6,320 nt of DNA from Desulfobacteraceae bacterium. GTDB taxonomy: Bacteria; Desulfobacterota; DSM-4660; Desulfatiglandales; HGW-15. Below are positions 1-6,320 of the stretch, in pieces. Every line of letters starts with the position of its first letter. The stretch's first letter is position 1. Under the pieces are notes generated by a model, which had not been told where the DNA came from, did not search any database, and saw only the letters and a list, made by a program, of their open reading frames with translations. The stretch lies in NCBI GenBank assembly GCA_003819975.1, contig RPPU01000280.1:1-6320 (forward strand). Direction: 5' to 3'. The translations under genes were made by a program, and so were the position numbers.

Positions 1-2330
1 AGGGTCGATTTCCCGGATCCGGAAGGCCCAACCAAAGCGACGAATTCCCCCGGATTAATCTGAAAGGAAACGTCTTGGAGTATGAAAGGACCGTTGGCAT
101 GGTACTGAAAAGTCGCATGATTGATTTCCATATCGCCGCTGAGAACATCAGGATAAGTTTTCGTCTGATCCCGTTCCGGCAATGTTTCAATAATCGGTTT
201 GGCTCTTTCATAAAGAGGAATGATGTTCAACGCTTCCGTCATGGATTTGCTCATCTGCAAGAGTGCCGTTTGAAAACTGGTGTAAGCGGCGAAAAAAGCC
301 AAAAAGGTTCCGGTGCGTATGGGAAGTTCTTGACTTCCGCCCAGCATCTGTTTCGCCAATTGCAGCGCCACCCAAACGAAGATAATTGAAAAAGCCATTG
401 TTGGAAAGGCGACATTAAAAGTCGCCAAGAGACTTTCCATGATTCCGGATTTATAAGATAAAACCTTTTTCTTGCGAAAATCCTCCGCCCATACCGCAAA
501 AGCGCGATTTTCGGCGGCTGCGATCCGAATTTTTCCGATTCCGGTGATGAATTGCAGAATCATTCCCGTTAACCGCCCCTGAATACCTATTATCTGTCGC
601 TTATATTTTACTTGAATATAACTCAGGGAAACGGTTATGAATGTTCCGCCTATCACCATTGCAACGGCGATCAAGGCTAATTTCCAATGATACCAGAACA
701 ACAGCGCCAAACTGAAAAAAGAAAATATGCCGCCCATTAGGGATTGGATGGTGAGTCCGGATAATACCTGACGGATGGTATTGATCCCCATGCTCCGATC
801 CGCCAGATCCCCGGCCAGATAATTCTTGAAAAAGGGAACGGGCAGGGACAAAAGGCGGTCCCATATGCTTGCCTGAATGGAAAAATCCATTCTGGTTTCC
901 AATCGAACAATGGCAATGCTTTTTGTAATTTCAAAAACGGCAACGGCAATGGCGCATATGAATAAAATGACCGTTATTTGTGTCAATTGGTCTTTTAATG
1001 CTTCAGGGATCACCGTATCGAAGATAATACCGGTCGCGATCGGAATCAGCAGGCTCAATATGGCACCGCACGCTCCCAGAACCAGAATACTGATGAAATC
1101 CTTTTTATTGCCTTTGAAACCGATTTTTAAAATGTCGAAAACCGTCAATTTTTTATCCGGAAAGGGTTTATAAAACATGAAAGCGAACGATTGAAGAGAT
1201 TCGGCGATTCCTTCGTCTATTTTTACTTTCGATCCGTCCGCCGGATTCCATAAAAAATAGACGTTCGGAGATGCCTGAATCAAAGCGACCGGCGTTTTGT
1301 CTTTTTCAAGAAAAGCCAGCAATGGACCGTTGTCTTGCCTCCACCATTTACCCTTTAATATTATTTGCCTGAAACGAATTCCTGAAGCATTGGCAATGGC
1401 ATCCAATAATTGCTCTTTGGGATTATTTCCATAGGGGCGCTTGAATTGAAAGTCGATGGAACGGCCGATCAATTGGCAGGCGGCGAAAAGCGGTTCGGCT
1501 TGATCGATTTCGGCCTTGAATTTTGCGCTTTTTTTATTCAGCACGATTGCCAATCGAGTGATGGCGTCCTCAATGAGGTTTTTTTCAATCCGCCTTTTTC
1601 TGGCAAGCCGGTCTTTTTCTTCCCGATCTTCTTCTCTAAGATTAACGGATATGCAGTCCAAAACCAGCCGATGAAATCGCTGCAGGCCCGACCACGAAGG
1701 ATCCTGGGCCAGATGCGCTTCCGTATCGAGAACGGTCATTTTTGATCGGTGAGCAGTGGTAATCCAGGCCTTATTGGATATGGGAAAATAAACGTCGTCT
1801 TTCAGAAAAAGATCGTCCCTGCCGATAAATTTGGAATAACCTTCCAAATGCTTGACCCAGACAATTCCTTTTTGCGGCTGGGCATTACCGTCCTTTTCAA
1901 GACTGATCTGGCCGCCGGCCTGCAACGGATCGAACATGACGGGCGGCATGGAATTTTGAACGGCAATGGAAAGATCGGTGACCCAATGATCGATCAGATC
2001 GGCAATTTCTTTCGCATATTGTTCATCCGTAGTCAGATCGTACAGTTTTTTCTTTGCAAATTTAAGCAGTCTGGTCCCGGCGACGCCGACGGCCAACATC
2101 TCGATATGATCATGATGGAGCGCAGGGATTCCGAATAGAAACCGATTTTCATCGATTCGGAGAATATGTTTTCTTGGGCTATAATCCGCGGATGCCGTTT
2201 TTTGCGTATAAAAAACATCGACCCGGCCTTCATATACAAACCAGGCGTATCCGTCATCGTTTAACGTTATCGGATTGTTACCTTCTGCTGAGATCCGTTC
2301 GCTTTCCCTTAATAAAATATCTTTAAGCAT
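1..2330 (-). CDS. NHLP/NHLM-type peptide export ABC transporter, permease/ATPase subunit with inactive peptidase-like domain (3' end outside window)
   Basis: This is the second ABC subunit of the export machine, an inner-membrane protein that should pair with the C39-peptidase ABC protein encoded upstream. I translated it from the ATG at 2330-2328 and found 776 codons without a stop. The start is supported by GGAAG seven bases upstream. Visible layout: residues about 10-100 and 150-225 look like two beta-roll (cyclic-nucleotide-binding-like) units; a charged linker runs to about 260; a C39-like domain spans about 275-380; a membrane domain spans about 412-700 (starting near ISILVLGACGAILSLL); the ATPase domain then begins, with Walker A GPSGSGKST at 768-776. 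The peptidase-like domain lacks the triad: Thr346 and Asn362 occupy the His and Asp positions of the partner protein, judged from the same 16-residue spacing. The family (TIGR03797 type) is usually about 950-1000 residues, so roughly 200 residues of ATPase lie off the left edge. The family call is confident; the beta-roll assignment is inference from sequence pattern. Confidence 0.93.
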   Translation of the reverse strand, partial: MLKDILLRESERISAEGNNPITLNDDGYAWFVYEGRVDVFYTQKTASADYSPRKHILRIDENRFLFGIPALHHDHIEMLAVGVAGTRLLKFAKKKLYDLTTDEQYAKEIADLIDHWVTDLSIAVQNSMPPVMFDPLQAGGQISLEKDGNAQPQKGIVWVKHLEGYSKFIGRDDLFLKDDVYFPISNKAWITTAHRSKMTVLDTEAHLAQDPSWSGLQRFHRLVLDCISVNLREEDREEKDRLARKRRIEKNLIEDAITRLAIVLNKKSAKFKAEIDQAEPLFAACQLIGRSIDFQFKRPYGNNPKEQLLDAIANASGIRFRQIILKGKWWRQDNGPLLAFLEKDKTPVALIQASPNVYFLWNPADGSKVKIDEGIAESLQSFAFMFYKPFPDKKLTVFDILKIGFKGNKKDFISILVLGACGAILSLLIPIATGIIFDTVIPEALKDQLTQITVILFICAIAVAVFEITKSIAIVRLETRMDFSIQASIWDRLLSLPVPFFKNYLAGDLADRSMGINTIRQVLSGLTIQSLMGGIFSFFSLALLFWYHWKLALIAVAMVIGGTFITVSLSYIQVKYKRQIIGIQGRLTGMILQFITGIGKIRIAAAENRAFAVWAEDFRKKKVLSYKSGIMESLLATFNVAFPTMAFSIIFVWVALQLAKQMLGGSQELPIRTGTFLAFFAAYTSFQTALLQMSKSMTEALNIIPLYERAKPIIETLPERDQTKTYPDVLSGDMEINHATFQYHANGPFILQDVSFQINPGEFVALVGPSGSGKST

Positions 2331-2449
2331 CGTATCGCTTCCGGTTTAATGATAGATCGATATTATTAGTCGTCTCTTACTATTATTTCGTAAACAAAAA
2401 TATATTTACCAAGCTGCTGAAACCGAAATCATATATTTTAAAACCGTTA
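2331..2449 (-). other. AT-rich gap between the two ABC transporter genes
   Basis: This 119-base stretch separates the TAA of the C39-peptidase ABC gene from the ATG of the second ABC gene. It is clearly more AT-rich than the flanking genes and has no open frame worth calling; the longest ATG-started frame I noticed is eight codons. I found no T-run terminator and no convincing -35/-10 pair, although several TAATAAT-like stretches could serve as a -10 element. The gap contrasts with the overlapping junction upstream. It could hold a weak internal promoter or an mRNA processing site, but neither is demonstrated. Confidence 0.5.
2338..2342 (-). promoter_or_regulatory. Ribosome binding site of the second ABC gene
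   Basis: The minus strand reads GGAAG followed by a seven-base spacer and ATG at 2330-2328. This Shine-Dalgarno match decides the start of the second ABC gene and shows that it is translated independently of the upstream gene, whose stop codon lies 119 bases away. Confidence 0.6.
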
Positions 2450-4645
2450 TTAATTCATGGTCACCAATCGCCGATAGGGCCCGTCTTCTTCTTTCATTTG
2501 CTCATGAGTTCCTCTCTGCACGATTTCCCCCTTATCCAAAACGATAATTTCGTCGCAATCCTTGATGGTACTAAGACGATGAGCGATGATGAGGCAAGAA
2601 CATCCTCTCCTGCGAAGATTGTCGTCAATGGCTTTTTCCGTGCTGGGATCCAACGCGCTGGTTGCCTCGTCTAAAATCAATATACTTGGATTGCCTGCCA
2701 GCGCTCGCGCAATTTCTATACGTTGACGTTGGCCTCCGCTGAAATTAGCGCCGCCCTCGGCCATGCGGCTTTCATAACCGTTCATCCGTTTGGCGATATC
2801 TTCATGAATGCAGGCATCTTTGGCCGCATGGATAATTCTTTCTTCCGGTATGGTTTTGTCCCACATCGTCAGATTTTCTTTCACGCTGCCTTCAAATAAA
2901 AAAATGCTTTGATCAACCACGGCGATCGAACGACTGAATAATTGCCGGTCGATCTCGTCCATGCTTCGGCCGTCAAACGATATCTCCCCGTTCCAGGGCG
3001 CATAGAGACCCGAAACGATCCTTGCAATGGTGGATTTTCCGCACCCGGAACTTCCGACGAGCGCCACCCGGCTCCCCGGTTTCAGGATCAACGAAAAATC
3101 GACGATCAGAGGCGATTCCAGACGATTATATCCGAAAACCAATTGACGAATTTCAATGTGCCCGGACAATCGGATGCGGGAATGGTCTTCCTCGATATGG
3201 CATTCGTCCGGGTTGCCTAATTTGGGATCGATGGCATAAGATAGAACATCGTCCAATCGATTCAGGTCGCCGCGGACTTCCTGAACCTTGCTTCCCAAAT
3301 GAATCAATTGGCTCACGGGATTTAAAAAATTGGCCATTAAAAACTGAAAAGCCACCAATTCGCCCATGCTCAAATAGCCGTTCATGACCCGCAATGCGCC
3401 GAAACCCAAAATCACGACATTGTTGACGGAAGTCAATAAGACCGGAAAAGCCGAGAGAAACTGCGTGGCAACGCTCAATTCCTGTTCCGCATTGACGACC
3501 TTCGCCTGATAACCGGACCATAGGGAAAAGAAATCGGACTCCGACCCCCCGGCTTTCAACGTCTCGATCAGTTGCAGCCCGGTCATGGAAGCGCCCAACA
3601 ATTTTCCCTCATCCTGCAAAAGTCGTTGATTGAGATCGACTCTTTTCCGTGAAATTCCGCGTAAAATGACCAGGTTGATGCAGGCGATGAAAAATCCGAT
3701 CATCGAAAGAACTACATCATATTGCAGCATGATGATGAAATAAAAAACAATGATGAATAAATTTAGGGCGTTCACGGCCAGATCGCCCGTGATCAACCGC
3801 GCGACCTTGTCGTTGATCTGAATCCGGTTCCCGATCTCGCCGCCGAAACGTTGCGTAAAAAATTCGATTGGCAGCTGAAATACATGATAAAAATACTTCG
3901 CCGAGGAACTTAACGATATTTTCGTCTCCAACCTTAAGAGATAATATTTCTGAAGCCAGGTTAAGGCCGCATAGATCAAGGCCGTCACGACCATTCCTAA
4001 TACCAAGGGCCGCAACCAGTCTTCAAGATGATTGACCAATATCCGGTCTATGAATATTTTCGAAAAGGTTGGAATGACGAGTCCGGGGATGACCATGAAC
4101 AGGGTTAAAAACAAAATGAAGAGCAGTGTTTCTTCTGACCCTTTCATTCGGGTTTTTAGCGCTTTATAAAGACTGAGTTTTTGGCCCCCTTTTTTGAAAT
4201 CGGAGCCGGGGTCGAATGTCAGAACGACACCCGTAAAAGATTGGTCGAATTCTTCCTTGGTTACGATCCGCGGACCTTGGGCGGGGTCATTGATAAAAAC
4301 TTTTCTATTCGTGGCCCCTTCATAAACGACAAAATGGTTGAAATTCCAAAACAATATGGAGGGAATGGTAAGATCGCTTAATTCCTGCGGTTCTTTTCGA
4401 TAGCCGGTTGAAATCAAACCGTATTTGCGCGCCGCTCTGAGTATGTTGCTGGCTTTGCTGCCATCCCTGGATATTCCGCATTCAAGGCGCAATTCCTCGA
4501 GCGGAACGATTCTCCCGTAATAGGCCAAAATCATAGCCAAGGCAGCGGCGCCGCATTCGGTCGCTTCCATTTGTAAAACGGTCGGCGTTTTTTTCCGGAT
4601 TGATTTCCAAGGCATCCATTTATCAATTTGTTGCTTTTTTTGCAT
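2450..4645 (-). CDS. NHLP/NHLM-type peptide export ABC transporter with N-terminal C39 leader peptidase
   Basis: This 731-residue inner-membrane protein should cleave double-glycine type leaders in the cytoplasm and export the cores using ATP. The C39 domain (about 20-145) has Gln25, Cys31 in ATECGAAALAM, His104 in NHFVVYEG and Asp120 in NDPAQG, so the catalytic set is complete. The membrane domain spans about 172-445, with hydrophobic segments starting near 173 (LLFILFLTLFMVIPG), 212, 290 and 395. The ATPase domain has Walker A GSSGCGKST at 531-539, Q-loop Gln579, signature FSGGQRQR at 635-642, Walker B ILILDE ending at Glu660, D-loop SALD and H-loop His689, so it should be fully active. Length and order fit the TIGR03796 type. 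The ATG at 4645 lies inside the end of the HlyD gene, with a weak purine stretch (AGAAGCGG) four bases before it, suggesting translational coupling. The next in-frame ATG (codon 11) has no better site. The exact substrate cannot be read from this protein. Confidence 0.96.
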   Translation of the reverse strand: MQKKQQIDKWMPWKSIRKKTPTVLQMEATECGAAALAMILAYYGRIVPLEELRLECGISRDGSKASNILRAARKYGLISTGYRKEPQELSDLTIPSILFWNFNHFVVYEGATNRKVFINDPAQGPRIVTKEEFDQSFTGVVLTFDPGSDFKKGGQKLSLYKALKTRMKGSEETLLFILFLTLFMVIPGLVIPTFSKIFIDRILVNHLEDWLRPLVLGMVVTALIYAALTWLQKYYLLRLETKISLSSSAKYFYHVFQLPIEFFTQRFGGEIGNRIQINDKVARLITGDLAVNALNLFIIVFYFIIMLQYDVVLSMIGFFIACINLVILRGISRKRVDLNQRLLQDEGKLLGASMTGLQLIETLKAGGSESDFFSLWSGYQAKVVNAEQELSVATQFLSAFPVLLTSVNNVVILGFGALRVMNGYLSMGELVAFQFLMANFLNPVSQLIHLGSKVQEVRGDLNRLDDVLSYAIDPKLGNPDECHIEEDHSRIRLSGHIEIRQLVFGYNRLESPLIVDFSLILKPGSRVALVGSSGCGKSTIARIVSGLYAPWNGEISFDGRSMDEIDRQLFSRSIAVVDQSIFLFEGSVKENLTMWDKTIPEERIIHAAKDACIHEDIAKRMNGYESRMAEGGANFSGGQRQRIEIARALAGNPSILILDEATSALDPSTEKAIDDNLRRRGCSCLIIAHRLSTIKDCDEIIVLDKGEIVQRGTHEQMKEEDGPYRRLVTMN

Positions 4646-5921
4646 TGAACCGCTTCTGCCCTATTCCTAGAAAATGCTTTTTAAGCAAGGGGACGACCAA
4701 ACTGGCGGGGGACTGCTCAAATACCGTTATGGAGGCCGAGCACAAGGTGCCGCTTTGGATCTTTTCCGCTGGCCCCCTGGATGAAGACCATTTATACTCG
4801 CTCTCCGTTCGCGGGTCGGGAATTAAATCCGAAAAAACCTCAATCAGCGACCCTCCGGCGGACAACTCTTCGACTAGATTCTCGTTTTGCAAAATCCGCA
4901 TCATTCCCAACCTGGTGGAGGGAAACTCTGCGACACGGGTCACCATGCCCACCATGAATCCGTATTCCTCCTGCTTTACCGTTGAAGGGTATATCTGCAC
5001 TTTCATGCCCAGCTGGACTTTTTTACCTTCGGAAGCAGGCATGTATAAAACCGCCTCCAGGTCCTTCACCCGGCCGCCGACACCCTCCAGGTTGAGAATG
5101 GGAGCGCCCGGAACGACGGTTTCACCCTCTTTTTTAACGATTTCAAGGATTCTTCCCGTATAAGGGCTCAACACTTTTGAGCTGTTTTCAAACTTGTTGA
5201 GCGCCTGATTCAGTTCCATTTCGGTTTGTTTGATCTTCTGATCGGCGCCGCGGATTTCACGTTTCTTTTTATTCTCCAATTGAAATTCTTCAATCGATAG
5301 TTGTTTCAGATCGTTTTGTTTTTTCTTTGTCTCCTCATGGACGGCATTGATGCTTTCCTGGGTTTCGATATAATCTTTACGGACGATAATGCCGCTTTTA
5401 AGCAACCATTCCTGATCCGCCAGTTTTTCCTTCAGCCAACGCAGGCGGGTCTCGTCGTACTCGATCGACGCTTCCAACCGTTTGCGTTGATTCGCCATAT
5501 GCTCTTTTTGCATTTTGATATCTTCCGTTTCAAACGCAAGAATCTTTTGCCTTTCATTTTTCAATTCCGACAGTTTTGTTTTAATCACCTTAATTTCTTC
5601 AATAAGATCCAACTGGGCCAAGCGTGCCACAACCTGTCCTTTATCAATGATCTCTCCCGCGTGCGCATAAATGGCTGTAATCTGCCCCGATTCCATGGAA
5701 CAAACGTCGTAAACACCTCCCGTTTTAATCAGGATTCCTTCTCCTTTGATCCGGGTTGGAACGATTCCCCAAATCCCCCAGAATACCGCCGTTAATATCA
5801 AAAGGGCGATAATCAGAAAAGCCGCCCATCCCATTGGGGTGGTCACTTGAACCATCAGGTCCAATTGATCGGGAGATGAAAGTCGATCCAAGGCTACCTT
5901 TCTGAATATGTGTCGTCTCAT
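4623..5921 (-). CDS. HlyD-family periplasmic adaptor of an NHLP/NHLM-type export system
   Basis: This 432-residue membrane fusion protein should bridge the inner-membrane ABC pump and an outer-membrane channel. A cytoplasmic N-terminus containing ALDRLSSPDQLD, typical of the NHLM HlyD group (TIGR03794 type), precedes one membrane segment at about 31-53 (AAFLIIALLILTAVFWGIWG). The first half of a lipoyl-like domain follows at about 60-103 (GQITAIYAHAGEIIDKGQVV). A charged, heptad-like coiled coil covers about 105-245. The second half of the lipoyl domain starts at LSPYTGRILEI near 251 and carries KKEGETVVPGAPIL. A beta-barrel region and a C-terminal GTLCSASITV...LVVPLLKK segment complete it. 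The ATG at 5921-5919 has GGGA six bases upstream. It is first in the cassette, and its last codons overlap the start of the C39 ABC gene by 23 bases. The outer-membrane partner is not in this window and may be a shared TolC-like protein. Confidence 0.95.
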   Translation of the reverse strand: MRRHIFRKVALDRLSSPDQLDLMVQVTTPMGWAAFLIIALLILTAVFWGIWGIVPTRIKGEGILIKTGGVYDVCSMESGQITAIYAHAGEIIDKGQVVARLAQLDLIEEIKVIKTKLSELKNERQKILAFETEDIKMQKEHMANQRKRLEASIEYDETRLRWLKEKLADQEWLLKSGIIVRKDYIETQESINAVHEETKKKQNDLKQLSIEEFQLENKKKREIRGADQKIKQTEMELNQALNKFENSSKVLSPYTGRILEIVKKEGETVVPGAPILNLEGVGGRVKDLEAVLYMPASEGKKVQLGMKVQIYPSTVKQEEYGFMVGMVTRVAEFPSTRLGMMRILQNENLVEELSAGGSLIEVFSDLIPDPRTESEYKWSSSRGPAEKIQSGTLCSASITVFEQSPASLVVPLLKKHFLGIGQKRFNAKKATN

Positions 5922-5950
5922 GTGATTTCCCGTTCCGAATATGAAGCCTG

Positions 5951-6151
5951 TTAAATAAGCCGTCTAAAGTAAAAAAATTTTTTGATCATTGTCGGATCAT
6001 CAATAAGGTCTGCGGACCGATTGGGTCTACTCGGATCCGCAGTATCATAATATCGGTAAAAACGATCTTGTCCGCGTTGGAGCAATCTGTAGACATGAAA
6101 AACGGATAGCGGACTAAATAATGGCATGGGAAACGAATTACGTTTTAGCAT
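5951..6151 (-). CDS. Doubtful small open frame, 66 codons
   Basis: An ATG-started frame encodes 66 residues between rny and the HlyD gene on the same strand, ending 29 bases before the HlyD ATG. The product is basic and rich in Arg, Phe and Tyr (for example RFYRYYDTADPSRPNRSAD). It has no Gly-Gly leader site, no signal peptide and no membrane segment, so it does not look like a NHLM precursor. Only a weak GAGCGG lies about nine bases before the start. The best promoter candidate and the inverted repeat of this region both fall inside the frame, which argues that it is leader DNA rather than a gene. I do not recognise the product. Confidence 0.2.
   Translation of the reverse strand: MLKRNSFPMPLFSPLSVFHVYRLLQRGQDRFYRYYDTADPSRPNRSADLIDDPTMIKKFFYFRRLI
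6010..6042 (-). repeat. Bulged inverted repeat upstream of the export cassette
   Basis: On the minus strand CTGCGGA pairs with TCCGCAG (7 bp), followed after a single bulged T by CCGA pairing with TCGG (4 bp), around a 10-base loop. No T-run follows, so it is not a standard intrinsic terminator. It sits at or just after the expected start point of the candidate promoter at 6047-6074, so it could be an operator or a 5' mRNA hairpin. The pairing is seen directly; the role is inferred. Confidence 0.45.
6047..6074 (-). promoter_or_regulatory. Candidate sigma-70-like promoter for the export cassette
   Basis: On the minus strand CGGACA (four of six matches to TTGACA, positions 6074-6069) is followed after 16 bases by TATTAT (five of six matches to TATAAT, positions 6052-6047). 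Transcription would start near 6040 and give an HlyD leader of roughly 120 bases. The match is only moderate and the spacing is slightly short, so this is a suggestion. Confidence 0.3.
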
Positions 6152-6223
6152 GGTTAATAGCCGCTCAAGGGATCAGCGATTTTTCGGCCGGTCGCATAAC
6201 TATTACCGAATATTCAATCACAC

Positions 6224-6320
6224 TCAGCGCGCATATTCGACCGCGCGGGTTTCGCGAATGACGGTCACCCGGATCTGCCCGGGGTACGTTAATTCTTTTT
6301 CAATCTTCTTGGCTACTTCC
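6224..6320 (-). CDS. rny: Ribonuclease Y, C-terminal end (5' part outside window)
   Basis: The last 31 codons and the TGA stop of a gene that enters from the right edge are visible. The peptide contains [20 protein letters not shown] followed by TRAVEYAR at the terminus, which is the highly conserved C-terminal signature of RNase Y. RNase Y is a membrane-anchored endoribonuclease with KH and HD domains that starts mRNA decay; those domains and the N-terminal membrane anchor are outside the window. It points the same way as the export cassette and ends about 300 bases before it. It looks like a conserved chromosomal gene flanking the cassette rather than a functional partner. Confidence 0.93.
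   Translation of the reverse strand, partial: EVAKKIEKELTYPGQIRVTVIRETRAVEYAR

Larger units (their letters stand above)
5922..6223 (-). other. Spacer between rny and the export cassette, probable leader region
   Basis: About 300 bases separate the rny stop codon from the HlyD start. On the minus strand the stretch holds a candidate promoter (6047-6074), a bulged inverted repeat (6010-6042), an A7T6 tract (5971-5983) and a doubtful 66-codon frame (5951-6151). I see no tRNA and no GC-rich hairpin followed by a T-run that would clearly terminate rny, so read-through from rny into the cassette cannot be excluded. Confidence 0.5.

Noticed and set aside
1410..2138. Two consecutive plus-strand open frames (111 and 129 codons)
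   Set aside because: Both are antisense to the continuous second ABC gene, which I translated without a stop; their products show no family signature.
1..2330. Possible frameshift or decay of the second ABC gene, suggested by the many short frames in this region
   Set aside because: Direct translation of the minus strand from the ATG at 2330 gives 776 uninterrupted codons ending in an intact Walker A motif, so the gene is whole as far as it can be seen.
2341..2446. Long-range pairing of CGGTTTTAA (near 2446-2438) with TTAAACCG (near 2349-2342) that might hide the Shine-Dalgarno site
   Set aside because: The match is short, needs a bulge and spans a 90-base loop; in AT-rich DNA this is expected by chance.
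4600..5163. Plus-strand open frame of 187 codons
   Set aside because: It lies antisense to the strongly supported HlyD gene and the start of the C39 ABC gene, and its product has no recognisable motif; it is a shadow frame.
5301..5795. Plus-strand open frame of 164 codons, Phe-rich
   Set aside because: It is antisense to the coiled-coil region of the HlyD gene. The Phe richness is the complement of the Lys/Glu-rich codons there, so it is an artefact.
5971..5999. Intrinsic terminator formed by TGATC/GATCA and the A/T tract
   Set aside because: The stem is only 5 bp and AT-leaning. On the minus strand the T-run is separated from the stem by an A-run, so it is not a convincing terminator.
6152..6223. 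rny terminator or small RNA just after the RNase Y stop
   Set aside because: Only 4-5 bp stems could be found here (for example TTCGG with CCGAA), with no following T-run.

Overview
The window carries a peptide-export cassette of the NHLM/NHLP type (nitrile hydratase leader microcin / Nif11 leader peptide), transcribed entirely from the minus strand. Reading in the direction of transcription, from right to left, it contains: the last 31 codons of RNase Y (rny, 6224-6320); a roughly 300-base leader or spacer (5922-6223); an HlyD-family periplasmic adaptor (4623-5921); a C39-peptidase ABC transporter that overlaps the adaptor by 23 bases (2450-4645); a 119-base AT-rich gap (2331-2449); and a second ABC transporter (1-2330). 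That last gene is open for 776 codons and leaves the window just after its Walker A motif.

The three transporter genes form one export machine. The C39 domain of the first ABC protein should cut a leader at a Gly-Gly type site. The two ABC proteins probably form a heterodimeric inner-membrane pump. The HlyD protein should link that pump to an outer-membrane channel, whose gene is not in the window. The second ABC protein has an N-terminal part with beta-roll (cyclic-nucleotide-binding-like) character and a C39-like domain in which the catalytic His and Asp positions are Thr346 and Asn362, so it is probably proteolytically inactive. No precursor peptide and no RiPP modification enzyme is visible here. 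If they are linked, they should lie beyond the left edge, because the right edge is occupied by housekeeping rny.

The organism is most likely a diderm bacterium, because an HlyD adaptor implies an outer membrane, and one that carries RNase Y. RNase Y is absent from typical Gammaproteobacteria but is known in Desulfobacterota/Deltaproteobacteria, among others. With a moderate GC content, a deltaproteobacterium-like anaerobe is my best guess; this is inference, not identification. The plus strand holds no gene I can support.
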